From NCBI GenBank assembly GCA_900768625.1, contig CAAGDO010000178.1:1-5334 (forward strand): 5,334 nucleotides of DNA, given 5' to 3'. Below the pieces are notes generated by a model. It was not told where the DNA came from, made no database searches, and worked only from the letters and a program-made list of their open reading frames with translations. This DNA comes from Bacteroidaceae bacterium (GTDB lineage Bacteria > Bacteroidota > Bacteroidia > Bacteroidales > Bacteroidaceae). This document shows, one piece after another, positions 1 through 5,254 of the stretch (its first letter is position 1; each line of letters starts with the position of its first letter). The position numbers were made by a program, and so were the translations under genes.

Positions 1-21
1 GGTTTTGCATCCTTGAACTTA

Positions 22-74
22 CCCACAGCGTGCGAAGCACGCCATTAACGACAATTCCCACAGCTACGCTGTGG
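22..74. repeat. Pair of small GC-rich hairpins beside the left repeat
   Basis: GCGTGC-GAA-GCACGC (28-42) and CCACAGC-TAC-GCTGTGG (58-74) are perfect stem-loops with 3-base loops. CCCACAGC occurs directly repeated at 22-29 and 57-64. CCATTAA occurs at 42-48 and 79-85, echoing the CATTAA motifs of the 80-base repeat. This looks like a further module of the same repeat cluster, possibly its outward continuation. Confidence 0.65.
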
Positions 75-99
75 AAAACCATTAAATCCCATTAGGGCA

Positions 100-179
100 T
101 AGCATACAAAGAAAAATTAAAGGTCATTAATGGCTTTGGTGGTCATTAACGTTAGAAAAACCGCGCGAAGCGCAAATAT
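100..179 (+). repeat. REP-like 80-base repeat, left copy
   Basis: This stretch runs from TAGCATACAAAG to GCGCAAATAT and is matched in inverted orientation at 5255-5334, with roughly 90% identity and two one-base gaps. It includes a CATTAATGGC half-palindrome (125-134) facing a diverged partner (142-151). It ends in a GC-rich GCGCGAAGCGC mini-hairpin (163-173) that contains GCGAAGC, known to form an extraordinarily stable DNA hairpin. It can be read as a short peptide beginning MALVVINV, but that is a repeat artefact. Confidence 0.85.
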
Positions 180-180
180 C

Positions 181-270
181 CACGTGAGAAGCCCCCCTGA
201 ACCCTCTGAAGTGCACAAGTTGTTTTTTGAAGTTGCTATGGGGAGGAGGAAAGAAAGGGCGGAAATAGGG
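181..270. other. Non-coding stretch, no recognised signal
   Basis: The stretch lies between the left repeat and the DUF3108 hairpin. It holds a purine-rich run (239-270) and a GTGCAC palindrome (211-216). I see no credible gene, promoter or RNA in it. Confidence 0.5.
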
Positions 271-314
271 TGTCCGGCAACAAAGGGCGGGAAAAGCTCC
301 TTTGATGCCGGACA
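271..314 (-). terminator. Strong hairpin after DUF3108, probable terminator or 3'-end structure
   Basis: TGTCCGGCA (271-279) pairs perfectly with TGCCGGACA (306-314). After one A-A mismatch, CAAAGG (281-286) pairs with CCTTTG (299-304) around a 12-base loop. The hairpin starts 29 bases past the DUF3108 stop. On the minus strand the bases after the hairpin are CCCTATTTCC rather than a clean U-run, so a classical intrinsic terminator is only moderately supported. A 3'-stabilising hairpin is the alternative. Confidence 0.5.
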
Positions 315-343
315 ATGGGGATGGGGTATTCCGCACCTTCAAT

Positions 344-1165
344 TCATTTGATTTTAGCCGTCTGCGGATTGCGCAATCCTGAAGCTCCAACGAGGAAAGC
401 CTTGGCCGTACCGAAATTGAGATTCATGTCGAGGCGTACGGGCAGATGGTTCTTGTCGTCCGTGATGTAGAAAGTGACCACTTCCTTCTCCTTGCCATTC
501 TCCTTCTCCACGAAAGAGAACACGAGACAACGGTAGGTCGTGTTGGAATTCTCCATCTTGAACTTCTTCTTGCCACGATAGACAATGTTCTGCCATTCGC
601 ATTTCTTGCCATCGGCCATGAGGAAGGCAATGCGATGACCCACCTTCATGCCTTCTGCCGACATAGAACGGGCACGTTGCATCATGCTGATCATATCGAA
701 AGCGCAGGATTTACTCTCGTGGACATCCGTCGAAGGAGGAAGTGAGTTGCGCTGATAGCGGCTACGCACGGTGCATTTGCCGTTGGCATAGGAGTACCAA
801 GCCTCGCTCTTGCGGTAGGTATCTCCCTCAAAGGCCTTCTTCACGTAGTACTTCGGCACGAGATTCATCCCCATATACGACATAAGGGTGTCGCGCATGA
901 CAAAAATCTTGTCGGCACGCTTCGAACCGCGCGTGATGAGATAGGAACGCAAGGCGGGATGACCGGCATAGGTGGTGCGAGTGGTGTTCATCGAAGCCGT
1001 ACCAACCTTTATCCACACGAATTTCCAGTTGAAATAAAGGTCGTAGCGGAGAGTTTCGCCGCTTTGGAAGGCCGTATTTACCGATGAGCATTGAGCCGAA
1101 GCCCCAAGAGGAGCATATACCGCGAGGCCCAGGAGCAAGGCGGCAAACAAAAGGAGACGTTTCAT
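344..1165 (-). CDS. DUF3108 domain secreted protein
   Basis: The 273-residue protein begins MKRLLLFAALLLGLAVY and has a clear signal peptide with a likely signal peptidase I site at ASA-Q (after residue 24). The mature part starts with FQSGETLRYDLYFNW (33-47) and ends with ITDDKNHLPVRLDMNLNFG (234-252), which I recognise as the ends of the DUF3108 beta-barrel-like family of Bacteroidetes and Proteobacteria. Its function is unknown; an envelope or periplasmic location is inferred. Five cysteines (26, 131, 154, 189, 213) remain after cleavage. An in-frame ATG at 1234 would add 23 residues ahead of the signal peptide and is rejected. It lies 83 bases after the lipoprotein stop with no recognisable promoter, so it is probably the last gene of a two-gene transcript. 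A strong hairpin follows 29 bases past its stop. The family call is confident and the role is not known. Confidence 0.9.
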   Translation of the reverse strand: MKRLLLFAALLLGLAVYAPLGASAQCSSVNTAFQSGETLRYDLYFNWKFVWIKVGTASMNTTRTTYAGHPALRSYLITRGSKRADKIFVMRDTLMSYMGMNLVPKYYVKKAFEGDTYRKSEAWYSYANGKCTVRSRYQRNSLPPSTDVHESKSCAFDMISMMQRARSMSAEGMKVGHRIAFLMADGKKCEWQNIVYRGKKKFKMENSNTTYRCLVFSFVEKENGKEKEVVTFYITDDKNHLPVRLDMNLNFGTAKAFLVGASGLRNPQTAKIK

Positions 1166-1197
1166 AGGGTCTGGATTTTGAGATGTAGAGAAAAGGA

Positions 1198-1221
1198 GGG
1201 GAATGGGGAATGGGAAATGGG
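1198..1221 (+). repeat. G-rich 7-mer tandem repeat with quadruplex potential
   Basis: The plus strand reads GGGGAAT, GGGGAAT, GGGAAAT, GGG: 3.4 copies of a 7-base unit with four G-runs of at least three and loops of 3-4 bases. That is a canonical G-quadruplex pattern. It lies in the 83-base gap between the lipoprotein stop and the DUF3108 start. Because the genes run on the minus strand, the G-rich strand is the transcription template and the mRNA carries the C-rich copy. Confidence 0.75.
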
Positions 1222-1248
1222 CAACAGCCGGCATTCAGCAGTGAGGAA

Positions 1249-3180
1249 TCAACCTCGACGCTGCCGCTCACGTTCGGCATTGCGGTTTTGCGGCGTGCGC
1301 TTCCCTTGTTCTTTCTGTTTGATGAGTTCGCGGGGCTTCTGCTGGTCGAGCGGCACGGCGTGGAGGCGCCAAGTCTGCTCGATGTCCCAGTTCGGACGGA
1401 TTTCGAAGGAAGAAGGATAGTAGTACACCTCTTCGGCCTGACGGCCTTCAGCGTAGCAACCGGGGTCCCAGATGCCGTTTCCGTTACGGTCGTTGAAGAG
1501 GCGCACATAGTACACTCCGGGCTGGAGGTAGAAGAAATCTGCCCGACCGTCCTTCGCTTTGACCTGCTTCGCCACTTTCTTTCCGCCCGTGACAAGCTGC
1601 ACCACGGCGGAAGTATCAGCTTCGGGGATAAGCAGGAAGAGCGAACCGTAGGATTCCTCCTGACCGATGCTGAAGCGCGCATCGTAATTGTTGTTAATCT
1701 TACCCGAAAGGCTGCGTATGGAGGCAGAGTCGACGTTGATCACGTAGTTCTGCCCCGGACGCCATTCTGCCCGGATGGTGTAGTTGAGCAGCGAAAGCGT
1801 GTCGCGCGAGAGGCGGAAAGGCGCCTTATGGAAGGTGGAATCAACCTGCAGGAAGAGATGGATACCCGCCGTGTCGATGTGCGTGAGAGGCTCGTCAACG
1901 GAGAAATGGATGTTGCGGTCAGGCGAAAAGTTGGAGAGGGAGGCAAACTTTAGCCGCAAACCCTCCGTCTCTGGCGTTTCACGCGAGAAATCACCCCGTT
2001 TGTGGCGCTTGGCGCGTTCCTTCTCAAATTTCGCCATTTCCTCGGCATGGAGTTTCTGACGACGTGCATAGCCGAATTGAGGCACCAGTTCCAGCGTGTC
2101 GGTGACGAGGCGGTTGACCCCTGTCGAGTCATCCGTGGCCTCATAGGTCAAGGCAATGCTGAGCGAATCCTGATTGATCAAAGTGGTATCACGCAGCCAG
2201 TAGGTGAGCGTATCGTTTCCTGCCGTGTGTTCAAGCATCCAGGCATCGCGATCATCAAAATTCAGACCACGGGCCACAGGGGTGTGGGACGAAGGGGCGG
2301 TGAAGAAAACCCTGAACCATGCCGGTTCACGCTGGGCCTTGAGCAGATGGCGCGAGATGTTGCTTTCGGTGAAAGCCGTGAGCACCACGTTGTCGGGCAT
2401 GTAGTGCGTGAAAGGCACGGCACGAATGGTGTCGATATGCACGGTATCGGCCCAAAGCGTATCGTGACGCGTGTCGGCAAACGATGAGGGAATGATGGTG
2501 TCGCGGCTGAAGGCAAGCATTTCTCCGCGCGTATAGCGGAAGTCGTTGTCGATGTCCTTGAGGGCATAGATGCGATAGCTACCGGGAGCCACACCCTTGA
2601 TGCAGAAACGGCCATTGCCGTCGGTACGCGCCACGCGGTCGAAGGGAAGCGTGGTAAATGCCGAGTCGGCCATGTTGGAATGGAGGCCCACCAGCACGCC
2701 CTTCACGGGCTCGAGGTCGTCGGCACTGATGACGTGACCTGCCACTTCCATCGTGTCGACTTGCTGTCCAGTGGAGAAATAATAGGTGAAGTTTCCCAGC
2801 GGATTGCCTTCGTTGGAATCAACGATGGCGTCGCTGAAGTCAACGGTATAGGTGGTGTTGGAGCGGAGCGAATCCATCAGTTGCACACTGATGTGGCGTC
2901 CCGAAACCTTGATTTCCGGCATCTCAATCTGCGGGGGCGAGACGATGATTTTCTCCTGCGCATTTTCCACCTTGACGAGTTCGTTGAAACTGATGGTCAC
3001 CTTATTGGTCGAGGCATTGGCCGTTCCCAAAGCGGGCGACATGGCCACAATGCGGGGAGGCGTTTCGTCATAGGGGCCGCCGTCGGGACCGGAACCGGGA
3101 TTGGCACAGCTGGCCCACACGACCGCAGCGAGGGCGATCGAAAGCAGATGGCGGAGGAGGAGGGTGGCGGTATGTTGCAT
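1249..3180 (-). CDS. Ig-like (Big_5) domain lipoprotein
   Basis: The 643-residue protein starts with a hydrophobic signal ending VWASC, so C25 is the likely lipidated cysteine. Tryptophan at the -3 position is unusual for a lipobox. A GGPYDETPP linker follows, as in Bacteroidetes proteins of this family, then a Big_5 Ig-like domain at about 40-138 and a carboxypeptidase-regulatory-like beta domain at about 145-207 (ARTDGNGRFCIKGVAPGSYR). The middle (about 210-510) is beta-rich with a charged stretch at 375-400. The C-terminal part has a second beta-sandwich-like segment with an acidic DRNGNGIWD loop at 564-572, then a basic, probably disordered tail from 614. There is no acidic surface-export signal right after the cysteine, so a periplasm-facing outer-membrane lipoprotein is the best inference. 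Role unknown; possibly a scaffold or binding protein. Starts at 3186 and 3216 are also possible; I chose 3180 because it gives the most compact signal peptide. Confidence 0.9.
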   Translation of the reverse strand: MQHTATLLLRHLLSIALAAVVWASCANPGSGPDGGPYDETPPRIVAMSPALGTANASTNKVTISFNELVKVENAQEKIIVSPPQIEMPEIKVSGRHISVQLMDSLRSNTTYTVDFSDAIVDSNEGNPLGNFTYYFSTGQQVDTMEVAGHVISADDLEPVKGVLVGLHSNMADSAFTTLPFDRVARTDGNGRFCIKGVAPGSYRIYALKDIDNDFRYTRGEMLAFSRDTIIPSSFADTRHDTLWADTVHIDTIRAVPFTHYMPDNVVLTAFTESNISRHLLKAQREPAWFRVFFTAPSSHTPVARGLNFDDRDAWMLEHTAGNDTLTYWLRDTTLINQDSLSIALTYEATDDSTGVNRLVTDTLELVPQFGYARRQKLHAEEMAKFEKERAKRHKRGDFSRETPETEGLRLKFASLSNFSPDRNIHFSVDEPLTHIDTAGIHLFLQVDSTFHKAPFRLSRDTLSLLNYTIRAEWRPGQNYVINVDSASIRSLSGKINNNYDARFSIGQEESYGSLFLLIPEADTSAVVQLVTGGKKVAKQVKAKDGRADFFYLQPGVYYVRLFNDRNGNGIWDPGCYAEGRQAEEVYYYPSSFEIRPNWDIEQTWRLHAVPLDQQKPRELIKQKEQGKRTPQNRNAERERQRRG

Positions 3181-3246
3181 GGGCATGAAGTCGATGGGAG
3201 GTGTTGCGCGGGGCACAGCCTCCTTACGAACGTTGCTTGATTTTTA

Positions 3247-3270
3247 GGATTCTATTATATAATATGGAGT
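3247..3270 (-). promoter_or_regulatory. Possible promoter region of the lipoprotein-DUF3108 pair
   Basis: An AT-rich block containing the perfect palindrome TATTATATAATA (3253-3264) lies about 70 bases upstream of the lipoprotein start, between it and the foldback element. It is the only promoter-like block in that gap. It does not contain a TAnnTTTG box, so it is a weak candidate; TATAAT can be read on both strands. Read-through from GH3 is the alternative. Confidence 0.25.
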
Positions 3271-3289
3271 GTGGGGACAATTCAGGCAT

Positions 3290-3484
3290 TGAAGTCGTCT
3301 AAACTTTTCTGACGAAGATAGGATTTGGCATTTTATCTCTTCTAAATTCAATCTTCACCTTTCTTTTTGGTCGTTTTTTGACCTTTCATCAGTCGTGTAG
3401 CTCGCTACACTCCCTCTTCAAGGTCCAAAAACGCCTCAAAAATAAAGGCAAATCTTGAATTTCAGAAAAGTTCAGACGACTTCA
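3290..3484. repeat. Long imperfect inverted repeat (foldback or MITE-like element)
   Basis: The ends, 3290-3312 and 3462-3484, are inverted copies with one mismatch in 23 bases. Complementarity continues inward: AAATTCA at 3344-3350 pairs with TGAATTT at 3455-3461. TTTTTGACC near 3374-3382 matches GGTCCAAAAA near 3422-3431. The centre is GTGTAGC-TC-GCTACAC (3395-3410). The left arm carries about 31 extra bases (3313-3343). An ATT directly flanks the 22-base inner form of the terminal repeat on both sides (3288-3290 and 3484-3486), which may be a target duplication. The right end covers the last three codons and stop of GH3. There is no coding capacity. In RNA it would fold into a long hairpin and could end the GH3 transcript or stabilise its 3' end. 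Confidence 0.8.
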
Positions 3485-4986
3485 TTAAGCTGGAGCACCT
3501 GCTCGATGATGTCGCGATTGTTGTTCAATCGGGGCACCTTATGCTGTCCGCCCAGTTTGCCACGGCTTTTCAGCCAATCATTGAAAAGTCCCTTGCGGGC
3601 CTTCACAATTTCAAGGCGCTGGAGCGTGATATCCTTGTGGCGCTTGGCTTCATAGTCTGAATTGATACGCTGGAGGGCTTCGTCGAGCAAACGGGCAAAC
3701 TCGTCGAGGGAGGCCGGTTCGCGCTCGAATTCCACCACCCACTGGTGGCGACACTTGCCGTCGGTGCCCATAAACACAGGGGCCGCCGTATATTCATTGA
3801 CAACGGCACCCGTTGCACGGCAAGCTTCGTGAAGTCCCTTCTCGGCATTGTCGACGATGAGCTCCTCACCGAAGGCGTTGATGAAACTCTTGGTGCGACC
3901 GCTGATGACAAACTTATAGGGGTTGGTCTGGGAGAAACGCACCGTGTCGCCAATCTGGTAGCGCCAGAGTCCGCATGAAGTGCTGATGACGATGGCATAG
4001 TTACGCCCCGGTTCGACGGCCCATAGAGGCAACACCTGGGGATTTTCCTTACCCACCTCATCGAGGGGAATAAATTCGTAGAACACGCCATAGTCAATCA
4101 TCAAGAGCATAGCCGCATCGAGCGGATCGTTTTGCAGACCGAAGAAACCTTCCGAGGCATTGTAGGTTTCCTCGTAGTGCATATGCGGCGAGCGGATGAG
4201 GTGGTGATACTGGTCGCGGTAGGGCGTAAAGGCCACACCGCCATGGAAGAAGACCTCCAGATTGGGCCACACCTCGTCAACATACTGTTTGCCGGAGATT
4301 TCAAGCATGCGATGGATCACGGCCATCATCCAGGAAGGTACACCCGAAAGGTTCGTCACGTTCTTCGTCATGGCGATTTCAGCGATGCGGTCGCGCTTTT
4401 CCTCGAAATCGGAGAGCAAGGCGATACGCTTGGGCGGAATACGCACTAGATTGACGAGCGGGTTGATATTTTCAATCAAAATGGCGCTCAGGTCACCCAC
4501 GAGGGAATGTGGCAGATTATAGTTGGGGGCATGGCTACCGCCAAGGATTAAAGCCTTACCGTCGAAGATGCGGCTGAGGGGATTGTTGTGGAGATAAATG
4601 GCCACAGCATCGGTGCCACCGGCATAGTGTGTGTCGTGGAGACCGTCGCGGCTGACGGGGATAAACTTGCTCTTGTCGTTGGTCGTACCTGACGACTTGG
4701 CGTACCAGCGTACGCGTCCGGGCCACAACACGTCGGCTTCGCCGTGGCGCATGCGGTCGATATAACCTTTCAGTTCCTCGTAGGTGTTGACGGGAACTTT
4801 TGCGGCAAATTCTTCATAGCTTCGGATGGAAGCATAGTTATAACGGTGCCCCCATTCGGTGTCAGCGGCCTTCGAAAGCAGACGTTCGAGCACTTTTCGC
4901 TGAATATCCTCGGCATGACTGCCGTAACGTTCGATGGTGCGCATTCTGCTGTTAAACAGGGGGCGGATTATGGATGTCAAACTCAT
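3472..4986 (-). CDS. GH3 auxin-responsive-promoter family protein (adenylate-forming acyl-amido synthetase-like)
   Basis: The 504-residue protein has the full GH3 layout. An ATP-binding loop, SSGTT, lies at residues 98-102. A second nucleotide motif, YNASEG, is at 275-280, and WRYQIGD at 341-347 matches the family's YRxGD aspartate motif. The hinge and C-terminal lid begin near SGRTKS (362-367). A conserved GKLGGQHKVPRL stretch at 476-487 carries a lysine (K483) that may be the lid lysine. Plant GH3 enzymes adenylate a carboxylic acid and join it to an amino acid; the substrate of bacterial members is unknown to me. There is no signal peptide, so it should be cytoplasmic. The start MSLTSIIRPLF is preferred over an upstream ATG at 5019 because it fits the family N-terminus and the upstream ATG lies inside a repeat, ahead of the predicted promoter. 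The last three codons and stop lie inside an inverted-repeat element. The family call is firm; the reaction is inferred. Confidence 0.93.
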   Translation of the reverse strand: MSLTSIIRPLFNSRMRTIERYGSHAEDIQRKVLERLLSKAADTEWGHRYNYASIRSYEEFAAKVPVNTYEELKGYIDRMRHGEADVLWPGRVRWYAKSSGTTNDKSKFIPVSRDGLHDTHYAGGTDAVAIYLHNNPLSRIFDGKALILGGSHAPNYNLPHSLVGDLSAILIENINPLVNLVRIPPKRIALLSDFEEKRDRIAEIAMTKNVTNLSGVPSWMMAVIHRMLEISGKQYVDEVWPNLEVFFHGGVAFTPYRDQYHHLIRSPHMHYEETYNASEGFFGLQNDPLDAAMLLMIDYGVFYEFIPLDEVGKENPQVLPLWAVEPGRNYAIVISTSCGLWRYQIGDTVRFSQTNPYKFVISGRTKSFINAFGEELIVDNAEKGLHEACRATGAVVNEYTAAPVFMGTDGKCRHQWVVEFEREPASLDEFARLLDEALQRINSDYEAKRHKDITLQRLEIVKARKGLFNDWLKSRGKLGGQHKVPRLNNNRDIIEQVLQLNEVV

Positions 4987-4994
4987 AGTGAGTG

Positions 4995-5025
4995 CAAAGG
5001 TAGTGCAAGGTGAGAGCAATTCAAA
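4995..5025 (-). promoter_or_regulatory. Bacteroidetes-type promoter of the GH3 gene
   Basis: Read on the minus strand, TTTG (5022-5025) is followed by exactly 19 bases and then TACCTTTG (4995-5002). This matches the established Bacteroides consensus TTTG-n19-TAnnTTTG without a mismatch. Only 8 bases (4987-4994) separate the -7 box from the ATG at 4986, so transcription should start within a few bases of the start codon. Most of the promoter is part of the gene-proximal 88-base tandem repeat; the final G of the -7 box (C4995 on the plus strand) comes from the base just outside the repeat unit. Confidence 0.72.
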
Positions 5026-5203
5026 ATGAAAGTCACAAAACTTTCATTTTTATTGCCGAACCGAAGCCTACCTTGACGCAAGAAAAGGTAGTGCAAGGTG
5101 AGAGCAATTCAAAATGAAAGTCACAAAACTTTCATTTTTATTGCCGAGCCGCAGCCTACCTTGACGCAAGAAAAGCTCGTGCAAGGCGAGAGCCATACAA
5201 AAT
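4996..5203. repeat. 88-base tandem repeat, two full copies and a decayed third
   Basis: Copy 1 is 4996-5083 and copy 2 is 5084-5171. They differ at only two positions (GAACCGAAG versus GAGCCGCAG). A third copy begins in phase at 5172 and fades after about 32 bases. Each full unit contains an 11-base inverted repeat, AAAATGAAAGT and ACTTTCATTTT, with loop CACAAA (5023-5050 and 5111-5138). Each unit also has outer arms AAGGTAG and CTACCTT (4997-5003 with 5068-5074, and 88 bases on). The unit carries the GH3 promoter. The near identity of copies 1 and 2 suggests a recent duplication. Confidence 0.95.
5083..5113 (-). promoter_or_regulatory. Degenerate duplicate promoter in the second tandem unit
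   Basis: The same layout is repeated 88 bases upstream: TTTG at 5110-5113, 19 bases, then TACCTTTT at 5083-5090. The final G of the -7 box is replaced by T because the neighbouring base at the unit junction differs. It may be weak or inactive; if active it would give a GH3 transcript with a leader of roughly 90 bases that carries a hairpin. Confidence 0.3.
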
Positions 5204-5254
5204 TATTGCTGTCCAGTAAAATTCTGAGAACTGGATTTCCTGTGCAACAGTTCC
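5204..5254. other. Non-coding spacer with two mutually exclusive short stems
   Basis: TCCAGT (5212-5217) can pair with ACTGGA (5230-5235), while GAACTG (5228-5233) can instead pair with CAGTTC (5248-5253). The stems share bases and cannot form together. No gene is visible. The arrangement could be chance in a spacer between two repeat families. Confidence 0.3.

Noticed and set aside
127..390. Small open frames at 127-390 (minus) and 130-351 (plus)
   Set aside because: Both are made of the REP-like repeat and non-coding spacer. Similar peptides (ICASRGF, MALxxINV) come from the right repeat copy, so they reflect the repeat and not genes.
1190..1200. Shine-Dalgarno-like AAAAGGAGGGG
   Set aside because: It is on the plus strand, opposite to all genes here, and is not followed by a credible gene.
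828..1682. 284-codon minus-strand open frame overlapping two genes
   Set aside because: It runs across the ends of the lipoprotein and DUF3108 genes in another frame, with an arginine- and serine-rich composition typical of an out-of-frame translation.
1210..1953. Long open frame on the plus strand (247 codons)
   Set aside because: It is antisense to the lipoprotein gene, has no family resemblance, and its translation is typical of an antisense shadow. The minus-strand frame has a signal peptide and recognisable domains.
3254..3263. TATAAT on both strands as a sigma70-type promoter
   Set aside because: The Bacteroidetes primary sigma factor uses TAnnTTTG, so these matches in an AT-rich palindrome are not enough; kept only as a weak candidate region.
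4996..5203. CRISPR array
   Set aside because: The 88-base units are directly adjacent with no unique spacers, and no cas gene is visible.
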